DNA from: Paraburkholderia hayleyella
Lineage (GTDB): Bacteria; Pseudomonadota; Gammaproteobacteria; Burkholderiales; Burkholderiaceae
Direction: 5' to 3'
Assembly: GCF_009455685.1 (NCBI RefSeq)
Contig: NZ_QPES01000001.1
Coordinates: forward strand, 1,860,001-1,924,000
DNA: 64,000 bases
The notes below the pieces were generated by a model. That model was not told the DNA's origin, did not search any database, and saw only the letters and a program-made list of their open reading frames with translations. The translations under genes were made by a program, and so were the position numbers. This document shows positions 45,783-54,470 of the stretch, piece by piece (position 1 is the first letter of the stretch; each line of letters begins with the position of its first letter).

Positions 45783-47218
45783 ACGAATTTCTGCGCACAG
45801 GGCATTACATCGGTGGTGAGTGGTATGACAGCGCCAGCACCTATGCCGTGTTGAATCCCGCGACGGGAGAAGTGGTCGCGCAGGTGGCAAAGGGCGGCAG
45901 CGCCGAAGCCGAAAAAGCCATTGCGGCGGCTGTCCATGCTTTTCCCGCATGGCGGGCGCTCACCGCGAAGGAGCGCGGCGCACGCGTCAGGCGCTGGGGT
46001 GAATTGATGCTCGAGAACCGGGATGCGCTTGCTGAACTGTTGACGCGCGAACAAGGCAAACCCCTGGCCGAGGCTCGTGGCGAAGTCGGTTATGCGGCAA
46101 GCTTCTTCGAATGGTTTGCTGAAGAAGCCAAACGCGCTTACGGCGACGTGATCCCGAGCCCCAATCCAAACGCGAAGATTATCGTGACGCGTGAACCCGT
46201 CGGGGTGGTGGCGGCGATCACCCCGTGGAATTTCCCGCTAGCGATGATCACGCGCAAGGCGGGCCCTGCGTTGGCGGCTGGGTGCACGATGGTGCTCAAG
46301 CCATCCGAAGAAACACCGCTGTCCGCCTTTGCCCTGGCGGTGCTCGCGGAGCGGGCGGGTATCCCGCCGGGCGTGTTCAATATCGTTTCCGGCGATGCCG
46401 TGGCGATTGGCGGCGCGCTTACGGCTTGCGCTGCAGTGCGCAAGCTGTCGTTTACCGGCTCGACGCGAGTCGGCAAGCTGCTCGCGCAACAGTCGGCGGC
46501 AACGCTCAAGAAACTGTCGCTCGAACTAGGCGGCAATGCTCCCTTCATCGTATTCGACGACGCGAATCTCGATGCCGCGGTGCAAGGCGCCATGGCTTCG
46601 AAGTTCCGCAACACGGGACAGACGTGTGTGTGCGTGAACCGCTTCTACGTGCAGGACGGTATTTACGCTGCGTTCACCTCCGCGCTGACACAGGCGGTGC
46701 GCCAGATGCGCGTCGGCAATGCATTGCAGGGTGAGGTCGAGCAGGGGCCGCTGATCAATCAGGCGGCGCTGAAGAAGGTCGAGACTCATGTGGCCGATGC
46801 CTTGCAAAAGGGCGCGCGCGTATTGACCGGAGGCAAGCCGCATGCGCTCGGCGGCACGTTCTATGAGCCGACGGTGCTCGCTGACGCATCAAGTTCGATG
46901 CTGATCGCCACAGAAGAAACTTTCGGACCCGTGGCGGCCTGTTTTCGCTTCAAGACGGAAGACGAAGCGATCGCTGCGGCAAACGACACACCGTTTGGTC
47001 TCTCAGCGTACTTTTATACGCGTGATCTGGCCCGTGCGTGGCGCGTCGGCGAAGCGCTGGAAAGCGGCATGGTTGGCATCAACGAAGGGATTTTATCCAC
47101 GGAAGTCGCACCGTTCGGCGGCATCAAACAGTCAGGTCTTGGCCGCGAAGGTTCGAAGTACGGCCTCGATGAATACACCGAACTGAAGTACATGATGATG
47201 GGTGGCCTCGGACATTGA
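45779..47218 (+). CDS. NAD(P)-dependent aldehyde dehydrogenase, GabD-like
   Basis: Aldehyde dehydrogenase of 479 residues of the succinate-semialdehyde dehydrogenase group. Landmarks are YIGGEWYDSASTYAVLNPAT, GVVAAITPWNFPLAMITRK, the base Glu in LSLELGGNAPFIVFDDA, the nucleophile in FRNTGQTCVCVNRFYVQ and the C-terminal APFGGIKQSGLGREGSKYG. Coupled to the aldo/keto reductase, it may oxidise that enzyme's aldehyde product. GabD-like sequences act on several semialdehydes, so the substrate is open. Confidence 0.92.
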   Translation: MNEFLRTGHYIGGEWYDSASTYAVLNPATGEVVAQVAKGGSAEAEKAIAAAVHAFPAWRALTAKERGARVRRWGELMLENRDALAELLTREQGKPLAEARGEVGYAASFFEWFAEEAKRAYGDVIPSPNPNAKIIVTREPVGVVAAITPWNFPLAMITRKAGPALAAGCTMVLKPSEETPLSAFALAVLAERAGIPPGVFNIVSGDAVAIGGALTACAAVRKLSFTGSTRVGKLLAQQSAATLKKLSLELGGNAPFIVFDDANLDAAVQGAMASKFRNTGQTCVCVNRFYVQDGIYAAFTSALTQAVRQMRVGNALQGEVEQGPLINQAALKKVETHVADALQKGARVLTGGKPHALGGTFYEPTVLADASSSMLIATEETFGPVAACFRFKTEDEAIAAANDTPFGLSAYFYTRDLARAWRVGEALESGMVGINEGILSTEVAPFGGIKQSGLGREGSKYGLDEYTELKYMMMGGLGH

Positions 47219-47350
47219 GATTCAGCCTGTACGGGTATGTCGTGTGCAAGTGTCGCTGGCGCGGACTGGCGGCAATGCACGAGCCGGATCATCCATGAAA
47301 ATTTGCAGCGCTCTTGCCTGGGATCGCAACAGGGTTGCATGGGAGACAGT

Positions 47351-48748
47351 GTGAACAACCAGGATATCCCGGTGAGCGCCCTAGGCCTCGCCCCCGCCAC
47401 GGCTTTATCAGCCGTACCACCGTCTGCGCGTGGTCTTGTCGCGCTTGATGACGTGCCGCTCAATACGTTCCACGTCAGGATCGCGGGCTTAACGTTCGGT
47501 GCACATCTGACGGAAGGTTTCGCGCTCGGAACAATCGGCTATGCGCTTGCATCAATGAATCGGCAGATGCCGCTTGACGCATTCTGGATGGGAATGATTG
47601 GTAGTTCCGCGCTGATGGGGATCTTTCTCGGTAGCCTGATGTTCGGCTGGTTGTCAGACAGGTTAGGGCGACAAAAGATTTTTCTGCTGAGTTTCCTGAT
47701 CATCACCGTAGCGGCATTCGCGCAGTTTTATGTGCGCTCTCCCATAGAGTTGTGTTTGCTGCGCGGGCTGATCGGCTTCGGCATGGGCGGTGATTTCGCG
47801 GTGGGGCATGCGATCCTCGCTGAATTCGCGCCGCGCAAACATCGTGGCGCCTTGCTCGGATCGTTCAGCGTAGTGTGGACGATCGGCTATGTGATAGCGA
47901 ATGTGCTGGGCATGTTTTATGCCGATGTTTCTCCTGATGCCTGGCGCTGGTTGCTGGCGTCAGCGGGTGTTCCAGCGCTACTCGTACTCGTGTTGCGTAT
48001 CGGCACGCCCGAATCGCCGCGCTGGCTGCAGGGCAAGGGCCGGGTTGCGGAGGCGAGGGCGATCGTGCTGAAGCATTTTGGCCCGGGCGTGACGCTCGAT
48101 GGCGCTCACGATGCTCATGTGCAGACATCGGGCGGCTTTATGCGTCTGTTCGGCAAGGATTTGATTCGCCGCACGATCTTCAATTGCGCATTCTTCGTGT
48201 GTCTCGTCATTCCGTACTTCGCCATCTACACGTTTTTGCCAACCATACTGAAGGCGATGCATCTAAACCACGATTCGGGTGCGGATGTTCTACTGAACGG
48301 TTTTCTTGTACTGGGCGCGTTAATCGGTATCTGGCTGACGATCAAGCTGCCGCGCCGTGTGTTTCTGATCGGCTCTTTCGCGGTGACGTGCGTGTCGCTG
48401 ATCGTACTGAGCTTGCTGCCGGAGTCGGCCACAATCGGCATGATTGTCGCGTTCGCTGTTTTTACCCTGACGATGTCGGCGTTTTCCAATCTCGTCGGCG
48501 TGTTTCCGCCAGAATGTTTTCCCACCGAGGTACGTGCTTGTGGTGTGGGGCTAGCCATCGCGTGCAGCCGTCTTGGTTCGGCGGTGGGAACGTTCCTGCT
48601 GCCGTTCGGCATTGTCCACCTGGGTTTTCACTTCACCATGGTGGTGCTTGCAGCGGTATTGCTGGTCGGCATGATCGTGTCGATCGCGTGGGCGCCTGAA
48701 ACACGGCATCTGACCTTGAACGAAGCGAGCGGCGTGCACGGCGTGTAA
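47351..48748 (+). CDS. MFS transporter, sugar/aromatic-acid symporter type
   Basis: Major facilitator of about 465 residues. Signature loops are FGWLSDRLGRQKIFLLSF after helix 2, and GFGMGGDFAVGHAILAEFAP with RKHRGALLGSF. Six helices precede a central loop (RWLQGKGRVAEARAIVLKHF) and six follow. I prefer the GTG at 47351 after GGGAGA; an ATG at 47339 is equally possible. An upstream frame to 47237 has no family character. Probably the uptake system for the substrate of the Fae-like/aldo-keto/aldehyde dehydrogenase unit. Confidence 0.87.
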   Translation: MNNQDIPVSALGLAPATALSAVPPSARGLVALDDVPLNTFHVRIAGLTFGAHLTEGFALGTIGYALASMNRQMPLDAFWMGMIGSSALMGIFLGSLMFGWLSDRLGRQKIFLLSFLIITVAAFAQFYVRSPIELCLLRGLIGFGMGGDFAVGHAILAEFAPRKHRGALLGSFSVVWTIGYVIANVLGMFYADVSPDAWRWLLASAGVPALLVLVLRIGTPESPRWLQGKGRVAEARAIVLKHFGPGVTLDGAHDAHVQTSGGFMRLFGKDLIRRTIFNCAFFVCLVIPYFAIYTFLPTILKAMHLNHDSGADVLLNGFLVLGALIGIWLTIKLPRRVFLIGSFAVTCVSLIVLSLLPESATIGMIVAFAVFTLTMSAFSNLVGVFPPECFPTEVRACGVGLAIACSRLGSAVGTFLLPFGIVHLGFHFTMVVLAAVLLVGMIVSIAWAPETRHLTLNEASGVHGV

Positions 48749-48789
48749 CCCAAGCTGGATCGAAAAGGGCGACGCTTACCGTCGCCTAA

Positions 48790-49659
48790 TCATTCCATCT
48801 TCAGTACCTCATCACGCATCCAGCTTCCAAACGCCTGCACATGTTCGAGCGCCGCGTGGTGCGGCGCCATGTCGAGCCAGTAGCCATAAGGACCCACCAC
48901 TTCGGTAGACGAGAATTGCGCGAGCGTGCCATTAGCCAATTCTTCGACGATCATGTTCCGGTCGACGACCGCTAAACCCGCACCTTTGCTTGCTGCGCGG
49001 ATAGCTTGTTCCAGTGTCGAGAACTCAATGCCGTTTTCCGAGTACCGGGCGGGAAGTTCTGCTTGTGCGAGCCAGTTCGGCCATAGCTCAAGACGCGCGT
49101 CGTTGTGCAGCACATGCAACGCGGGCATCTCGTCGAGCAGCCTATTGAGCGGTTGCGTGAGCAGACGTGGGGTGCCGACGAGTACATGACGCTCGGTCAT
49201 TAGCAATTCAGAATGCATTCTGGGCAGTGCGTGACGCGCGAAGCGGATGTGGCAATGACAGTCGGGGCTCGGCTCGGTGCGGATCGACAGTTCGACGTCG
49301 GCCAATTCCATCACGAGTGAGGCGAGCCGTGGCGCAAACCATTGTGTTGCAAAGGTGGGCGGCACAGCCACCACCAGGCGGCATGGCCCCTTGGCTGCGG
49401 CGATCTGGCGAAAGCCGCGCTCGATCATGTCGAAAGCGTCCGAGAGACAGGGCAGAAGCTGTAACCCGGCCGGTGTCAGGCGAATACCTTTGTGATCGCG
49501 CTCGAATAGCTTGGCATCGAGGGACTCTTCGAGCAGCTTGATCTGGCGGCTCACCGCACCTTGTGTGACGCATAGCGCGATGGCAGCGCGGTTGAAGCTC
49601 ATGTGACGGGCCGTCTCTTCGAAAAAACGCAACGCGATTAGCGAGGGTAAACGCCGCAT
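48790..49659 (-). CDS. LysR-family regulator, GcvA-like
   Basis: Regulator of 289 residues. The helix-turn-helix is near 15-40 (MSFNRAAIALCVTQGAVSRQ), and the effector domain begins VAVPPTFATQWFAPRLASL, the same GcvA-like subgroup as the regulator at 43023. It converges on the MFS gene with a 41-base gap. Its likely target is the operon between 44166 and 48748, inferred only from position. The N-terminus has an unusual Cys in LCVTQG. Confidence 0.9.
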   Translation of the reverse strand: MRRLPSLIALRFFEETARHMSFNRAAIALCVTQGAVSRQIKLLEESLDAKLFERDHKGIRLTPAGLQLLPCLSDAFDMIERGFRQIAAAKGPCRLVVAVPPTFATQWFAPRLASLVMELADVELSIRTEPSPDCHCHIRFARHALPRMHSELLMTERHVLVGTPRLLTQPLNRLLDEMPALHVLHNDARLELWPNWLAQAELPARYSENGIEFSTLEQAIRAASKGAGLAVVDRNMIVEELANGTLAQFSSTEVVGPYGYWLDMAPHHAALEHVQAFGSWMRDEVLKME

Positions 49660-49960
49660 AAATCACCTTCTGTTTCTATTGTTTCTATTGTTTTTAACCA
49701 GGACAGAGAATGTCATACCGAAGCTGCGAAGCTACCTGTGGGTACGCAGAGCCTGCGGCGCGAGCCGAATGAATTTTGCCTCTTATTACTATCACTGAGT
49801 CATAAAACGGAAACATAAATCCGTCCGGCGGATGCTTCGCCGAAGGAGTGTAATTTTTGCAGTGCGTTATATAGTCAAAATCGACACCTGAAAATCGTCG
49901 GCATGCCTCTTGTTTTTTTTATTTCCTTACATTAAAGTAAGGAATATAGGAGGTGCCACA
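49660..49960. other. Intergenic region between LysR gene and vapBC
   Basis: A 9-bp unit (gtttctatt) is duplicated at 49672-49689. From about 49790 the DNA becomes AT-rich. The stretch ends in the inverted repeat before vapB. I see no gene. Confidence 0.5.
49923..49944. promoter_or_regulatory. Predicted vapBC operator (inverted repeat)
   Basis: The perfect 8-bp arms TTCCTTAC and GTAAGGAA with a 6-base AT spacer lie 16 bases before the vapB start, overlapping the expected promoter. This is typical of autoregulation by the toxin-antitoxin complex. Confidence 0.75.
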
Positions 49961-50206
49961 ATGACAGCAGCAACTATCACATCGAAGGGCCAGGTCACGA
50001 TCCCAGTGGACGTGCGAAACCAGCTTGGCTTGGAGTCCGGTGACCGGATCGAATTCAGCTTTAACGAGGCAACGGGTCGGTATGAGGTTTATCCCGCCAC
50101 CCGTTCTCTCACGTCGCTCAAAGGCATCGTAAAGAAGCCCGCCAAGCCCGTGTCGGTTGAGGACATGAATCTTGCAATCGCCGAACAGGGAGCATCTGCA
50201 CGATGA
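49961..50206 (+). CDS. vapB: AbrB/SpoVT-type antitoxin (VapB)
   Basis: Protein of 81 residues with an N-terminal swapped-hairpin AbrB DNA-binding domain (MTAATITSKGQVTIPVDVRN, LGLESGDRIEFSF). The C-terminal tail (VSVEDMNLAIAEQGA) is expected to wrap the toxin. The ATG at 49961 is 8 bases after AGGAGG. Its stop overlaps the vapC start (ATGA). It both neutralises VapC and represses the pair. Confidence 0.9.
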   Translation: MTAATITSKGQVTIPVDVRNQLGLESGDRIEFSFNEATGRYEVYPATRSLTSLKGIVKKPAKPVSVEDMNLAIAEQGASAR

Positions 50207-50601
50207 TTGGTCTGGATACGAACGTCCTGGTCCGGTACTTCGCACAGGATGACATCGCGCAATCGAAAAAAGCGACGGCATTGATGGAGTCTCTTTCGGC
50301 CGAGCAGCCAGGGTATGTCTCTCAGGTTGCCCTGGTCGAGGTCGTGTGGGTACTCAAGCGCTGTTACGGGGTCGATCGGGAGCAGATGAAAGGCATCATC
50401 GATTCGATGATCGCCACGAAGGAGCTGGTCGTTGAAAGCGCGGACACTGTGCGAAAAGCACTTCGTGTTTTCGTGACATCGGCAAAGTCAGATTTCGCGG
50501 ATTGCCTGATCGAACGTTCGGGACACGTTGCCGAGTGCGAATACACGGTTACTTTCGACGCGACTGCATCGAAAGTCGCCGGCATGCGATTGCTTAAGTG
50601 A
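50203..50601 (+). CDS. vapC: PIN-domain ribonuclease toxin (VapC)
   Basis: Toxin of 132 residues with a PIN fold. Acidic metal-binding residues are visible: Asp5 in MIGLDTNVLVRYF, Glu46 in VALVEVVWVL, Asp97 in SAKSDFADCLIE and Asp119 in VTFDATASK. VapC enzymes cut RNA, often initiator or other tRNAs. All catalytic positions are present, so it is probably active. Coupled to vapB. Confidence 0.92.
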   Translation: MIGLDTNVLVRYFAQDDIAQSKKATALMESLSAEQPGYVSQVALVEVVWVLKRCYGVDREQMKGIIDSMIATKELVVESADTVRKALRVFVTSAKSDFADCLIERSGHVAECEYTVTFDATASKVAGMRLLK

Positions 50602-50815
50602 AACGATGTGCTGGCAGATATTCCGGACGTGCTACTGATTAGCCTAGTTTTAGTGTCCGTATTTACTGGTTGATGCTAGGCGTTCTCTGCCACGCTGCAA
50701 AAATTTGGCGCGCTAACCGCGCATCGCTGGGCGGATGCATTTCGACCCGGAGGTGCCCTTCAATCAAACGTGAGCCTATGGCCAGTTGCCAAACTAGACC
50801 AGTCGTTCGAGTTGC
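50602..50815. other. Gap between vapC and the DUF6602 remnant
   Basis: No reading frame with coding character and no recognisable repeat. Base composition is mixed, as expected for an accessory region. Confidence 0.4.
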
Positions 50816-51449
50816 CTAGCCGAAGAATTGGCCATTGAACGAGTGTTCTTGCAGGTACGGTGCAGTGTTTAGATTAGCGCCTTCTATTCCCATGGTTGCG
50901 AGTTGCAGCGCGAGAAAAAAGTAGAGAAGACTGCCGCGCGCACCTTCCCACATAAACGTCTTCGCTCGTGCATCGACGGAATTGAACATTGGGGAGTTAC
51001 ACAATGGGCTTTGGCGGAATCCAACCCAAGGTGGCATAGCGGGTCGACTGCGACTCGAGTGCTTTCAGGTTTGCCGCAGCTGAGCATGCCTGTAGCATTG
51101 CAGCCTCATCTAGCAATGACTTAACTTCAATCGTTGCGACAACCGATTCAACAAGGAAGCCTGTAATACCACCGAAATCTAATTTCGGGTAGTTCGTCCG
51201 ATAAATTATGATGTCAAACTGATTGCGCTTATCGCGAGGTATCGAACGATAATCGATGACTTCTCCGGTTCCAATCGCTACGTTCGCACCAAGATGAGTC
51301 GACAGAAAATTCGTGATCAGGTTCTCGCGCGGCGTTCCGCGATGAAGCGTATGTCCTGCATTAGCCGCGATTCTGGAAGTCTGTAACAGCGTAGATTCAA
51401 CCTCATCGAAATGTGCTTCGAGCATTCTCTTCATGTCGTCGATTCTCAA
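50816..51449 (-). pseudogene. Decayed DUF6602-type gene
   Basis: The 5' part (51449-50997, 150 codons) reads as the N-terminus of DUF6602 proteins: LQTSRIAANAGHTLHRGTPR, ENLITNFLSTHLGANVAIGT and FDIIIYRTNYPKLDF, with VVATIEVKSLLD. After YATLGWIPPKPIV it stops. The next frame (to 50816) holds what looks like the family C-terminus (WEGARGSLLYFFLALQLATM, LNTAPYL). A central stretch of roughly 90 residues that I expect in this family seems missing, and the two parts are out of frame. This points to an internal deletion plus frame loss. The intact family has a nuclease-like fold with an IIYR/IEVKS pattern and occurs in defence or mobile regions. The role of this copy, if any, is lost. Confidence 0.6.
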
Positions 51450-51875
51450 TTATTAGCACCCGAATCATATTTCAAGACCGCGCATGGCTGCTTCCAGAGC
51501 GAACCCACCGTCTGAATATACGGGTGCGGCTCCGAGCGACAGTCTTTTCCTGGGCGTTCTGCGAAACCTCGGCGGACACTTGCGTTTCACAGCTTTCATT
51601 GTGCGCCGCACAATGGCAAATCAACCGCCGAATACGACTATTCCCTAATTTTTCATCCTTCAAGCATTCTCTTGAGGGCTGCGTATTTTTTAGGGTTTAG
51701 CTAGCAGCCACTCATCTGTCCGTAGACTGAGTGCTCGATCGCGGTACACCTCAACTTCGGACAGCACGTTCGCCAGTCATCTTTTGGCGCAGGGGAGTTT
51801 CCAGAAAGTAGATACATGTTGAAACGCGATAAAGTTACGTCTATACTCGTTGATACGTAATGGAGGTCAATCATC
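51450..51875. other. Gap between the DUF6602 remnant and mazEF
   Basis: 426 bases of mixed composition. The only feature I can support is the mazEF promoter at its right end (about 51819-51861). A 95-codon plus-strand frame at 51413 is not convincing. Confidence 0.4.
51819..51861 (+). promoter_or_regulatory. mazEF promoter and spaced inverted repeat
   Basis: TTGAAA near 51820 and TATACT near 51843 are 17 bases apart, a good sigma-70 promoter. The arms TTACGT (near 51836) and ACGTAA (near 51856) flank the -10 box and may be the MazE binding site. GGAGG follows, about 8 bases before the mazE ATG. Coordinates may be off by one. Confidence 0.7.
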
Positions 51876-52130
51876 ATGGCAAAGACGGCAACACTGACTA
51901 TTCAGCAATGGGGGAACAGCCTGGCTGTCCGGATTCCCGCTGCAGTCGCGCGTTCGGCGCACTTCGAGGTCGGTCTTGAGGTGGAGGTGACAACCGATGA
52001 GGCTGGCGTCACCGTAAGGCCTGTTGGACCCCGGAAGCTCACGCTTGCCGAGAAGCTCGCCAGGTTCGACCTGGCGAAGCATGGGGGAGAAGCTATGGCA
52101 GCATCCCCTGTTGGGGCGGAGGTTCTTTGA
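51876..52130 (+). CDS. mazE: MazE-type antitoxin
   Basis: Protein of 84 residues with an AbrB/MazE DNA-binding fold (TATLTIQQWGNSLAVRIPAA, VGLEVEVTTDEAGVTVRPVG). The acidic and flexible C-terminal segment (LAEKLARFDLAKHGGEAMA) is expected to block MazF. The ATG follows GGAGG. Its stop overlaps the mazF start region. Confidence 0.9.
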   Translation: MAKTATLTIQQWGNSLAVRIPAAVARSAHFEVGLEVEVTTDEAGVTVRPVGPRKLTLAEKLARFDLAKHGGEAMAASPVGAEVL

Positions 52131-52492
52131 TGTCGAAGGTCGCTTGGGTACCGGATCGCGGCGACATAATCTGGATCGATTGCAATCCACAGGTCGGTCG
52201 AGAAATGAAGAACATGCATCCGATGCTCGTTCTGTCGCCCAGGGCATTTAACGAGACAACGAACATCGTCATTGGTCTGCCGATGACGACGGCGGAGTAC
52301 AACGATACCAATCCGTTCGCAATCAAATTCAAGGGGCCGAAGAACGTCACCAGCTATGTACTGGGCCATCAGCCAAAGTCATTCGACTGGCGGGCTCGTG
52401 GGGCCAAGCCTCATCCGTGGAAACAAGCGCCACAAGAAGTGTTCTCGGCCGCTTGTGAGCAATTGAACCAGATCATTTCGATCTGCGAGTAA
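52130..52492 (+). CDS. mazF: MazF-type endoribonuclease toxin
   Basis: Toxin of 120 residues of the MazF/ChpB/PemK family. The conserved N-terminus is WVPDRGDIIWIDCNPQVGRE, with HPMLVLSPRAFNETTNIVIG and VLGHQPKSFDWRARGA. It cleaves mRNA at short sequences and halts growth when unopposed. The ATG at 52130 overlaps the mazE stop; a TTG three bases earlier is possible. All conserved blocks are intact. Confidence 0.92.
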   Translation: MSKVAWVPDRGDIIWIDCNPQVGREMKNMHPMLVLSPRAFNETTNIVIGLPMTTAEYNDTNPFAIKFKGPKNVTSYVLGHQPKSFDWRARGAKPHPWKQAPQEVFSAACEQLNQIISICE

Positions 52493-52565
52493 GCGTCTGA
52501 GTTTGCCAGGCGTGGCCGCTCCCCGTGCCGACCGGAAGTCGGCGAATTTCTGCACGAGGATTGAC

Positions 52566-52760
52566 ATGCGTTTGCTGCTTGCCTTGATTCTTCCCTGGCT
52601 GCAATTTTTTACGATCGGACGACCGATTGCCGGGGTCATCTGCTTGTCGCTGCAACTTACGGTGATCGGCTGGATTCCGGCCGCGATCTGGTCGGTGTAT
52701 GCGTTGAGCCAGTACAAGACCGACAAGAAGATCGAGCGCGCGCTCGAAAATCGAGGCTGA
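52566..52760 (+). CDS. yqaE: YqaE/Pmp3-family small membrane protein
   Basis: Protein of 64 residues with two membrane helices (LLLALILPWLQFFTIG, VICLSLQLTVIGWIPAAIWS) and a charged C-terminus (YKTDKKIERALENRG). This is the usual layout of the Pmp3/YqaE family, which modulates membrane potential under salt or stationary-phase stress. The ATG at 52566 follows GAGGATTGAC. Confidence 0.85.
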   Translation: MRLLLALILPWLQFFTIGRPIAGVICLSLQLTVIGWIPAAIWSVYALSQYKTDKKIERALENRG

Positions 52761-52960
52761 CCTGACGGGAAAAGAAGATCTCGGGACAACAACGATCCAG
52801 CAGCCGAGGCTACGTTCCTCTTCAGGAAGCAGGCATCGATCGCAAGCGAACTGTATTGCGGAGATATAGCAGCCACTCCAATATTTAACATAATATAAAT
52901 TATCAACGTTAACTGACGGTCAGCAACACGAAGCCTGATCGCCTTGCCAAGCACCAGACG

Positions 52961-53737
52961 CTAGGCACGCCGCGCCGATACCAGCAACATCATTGGCCGT
53001 TCGCATTCTTCGGCAAGTTCAGGCCGCGCTGTCAACTGAGCCTCTGTCGGGCCCCATTCGTGAATCCGCGTCAGCGTAAAGCCTGCATCAATCAAATGAT
53101 TGAGCAGCGTTCCTATCGTTCGATGATGCTTGATGACGCCATCGGCCAGCCAGTTTGTCACTCTTGGGCCTTCGCGCTGATAGCTGTTCACTGGCCAGCT
53201 TTTGCAGCCTTGTGCATCAATGAGCCATTCGGGATGGATCGGCGCCATGTAAACCGGGTGTTCGATTGAAAACACCAGGCTCGCACCCGGTACCAGTGCC
53301 TGGTGAAGCGTGCTGAAAAGCCGGGGCAAATCCTTGATGTAATGAAATGCCAATGAGCTATAAGCCAGATCGAAATGGCCCGGTGACAGTTCAAATTCTT
53401 CGAGATCAGCGCGCGTATAAGTAATTGCAGTCATTGCGCTGCTATTTGAATTAGCTAACTTATTTGAATTATCGGATTTAACAGAAAATTCACGTGCGCG
53501 TTTTAACATCTTCTCCGAAACATCGAGACCGAGAATGCTCATCGCACTCTGCTCTTGTGCCCAGCGGCAAAACCAGCCGTAGCCGCAGCCAAGATCCACG
53601 ATCTTAAGACCCTGCAGTGCCGGTAGCATTGCCCGTAACGCGGGCCATTCGGCAGCGCCAGCCAGACCCTCTATCGAGCGCTTAAGCTTGCTATAACCCG
53701 AAAAAAATGCGGGATCGTCGTAAATATTCTGCGTCAT
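52961..53737 (-). CDS. SAM-dependent class I methyltransferase
   Basis: Protein of 258 residues with a Rossmann-type methyltransferase fold. SAM-binding motif I is IVDLGCGYGWFCRWAQ (about 45-60). Motif II is LGLDVSEKMLKRA, with YTRADLEEFELSPGHFDLAY and the post-motif AFHYIKDL. The Ser/Asn-rich loop NSNKLANSNSSAMT (about 95) is unusual and probably surface exposed. Substrate unknown; the overall look is that of small-molecule UbiE/TehB-like enzymes. Confidence 0.85.
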   Translation of the reverse strand: MTQNIYDDPAFFSGYSKLKRSIEGLAGAAEWPALRAMLPALQGLKIVDLGCGYGWFCRWAQEQSAMSILGLDVSEKMLKRAREFSVKSDNSNKLANSNSSAMTAITYTRADLEEFELSPGHFDLAYSSLAFHYIKDLPRLFSTLHQALVPGASLVFSIEHPVYMAPIHPEWLIDAQGCKSWPVNSYQREGPRVTNWLADGVIKHHRTIGTLLNHLIDAGFTLTRIHEWGPTEAQLTARPELAEECERPMMLLVSARRA

Positions 53738-53774
53738 TTTCTTTATTGCTAATCAGGATGGGAAAGCCGGAATA

Positions 53775-53814
53775 TAAAGAAAAATGCGGTGAACCCGCAA
53801 TGAATTCACCGCAT
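53775..53814 (-). terminator. Rho-independent terminator after the BON gene
   Basis: On the minus strand a 9-bp stem (atgcggtga/tcaccgcat, arms 53806-53814 and 53784-53792) is followed by TTTTTCTTT. Confidence 0.85.
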
Positions 53815-53859
53815 CATCGATACCTCTCAATCCTGTTCTACCAATACAACGTTAGCCCA

Positions 53860-54249
53860 TTAATGTGCGCGTACTTCCAGTGCATCATGAACTTTCACCG
53901 CACCCTCAACCTTGCTGGCAACGCCGACAGCCATCGTTTTTTGCTCGGCGGTAGGCACGCTGCCCGCGAGATTGACGGTGCCGTGATGCGTTGTCACATG
54001 AATATCACCCGACGATAAATCTTTAGTTCCTAGCAACGCAGCTTTGACCTTGGCCGTGACCGTCGTGTCTTGTACCTTCTTGCCAACTGCGGCGGCATCA
54101 TTCGACACAGCGCTTGATACGCTCGAGGTGCTTTGTGCAAGAGCTTCCATCGTGATCATCGCGCAGGTCACGCTCAGCGTAGTCGCCACGAAAGCCATGC
54201 TCAAACGTTTGATCGATATCATCGAATCTGCCGAAGGGTGGTTCTTCAT
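53860..54249 (-). CDS. BON-domain periplasmic protein (OsmY-like)
   Basis: Protein of 129 residues with an N-terminal signal (MSMAFVATTLSVTCAMITM-like, cleaved near ALAQ) and one BON domain (about 55-128). The BON domain shows TAKVKAALLGTKDLSSGDIH, HHGTVNLAGSVPTAEQKTMA and VEGAVKVHDALEV. BON proteins of the OsmY type bind phospholipid and protect the envelope under osmotic stress. The start at 54249 follows AAGGAG. A terminator closes the gene. Confidence 0.88.
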   Translation of the reverse strand: MKNHPSADSMISIKRLSMAFVATTLSVTCAMITMEALAQSTSSVSSAVSNDAAAVGKKVQDTTVTAKVKAALLGTKDLSSGDIHVTTHHGTVNLAGSVPTAEQKTMAVGVASKVEGAVKVHDALEVRAH

Positions 54250-54470
54250 TGTGAGCTCCTTTATACCGGCGACACTGCCGGGTTCGGCAACGAATAAGCA
54301 CAAACCGTACCAAGCATCTCATTACGGGCTGGAAACGGTATTCAACGAAGCCGCCAGCCGCCCGTGAGTAGTTTTCACCTTCTCGTTGTAAGTTTTTTAC
54401 GTTTCCAGACAGACTAAATGCGGTGGGACGTTACTTACACCGTGCGCCACACTTTTAAGGAAAAAATCAA

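Noticed and set aside
51413..51700. 95-codon plus-strand frame overlapping the DUF6602 remnant
   Set aside because: Antisense to a better-supported gene fragment and without recognisable features.
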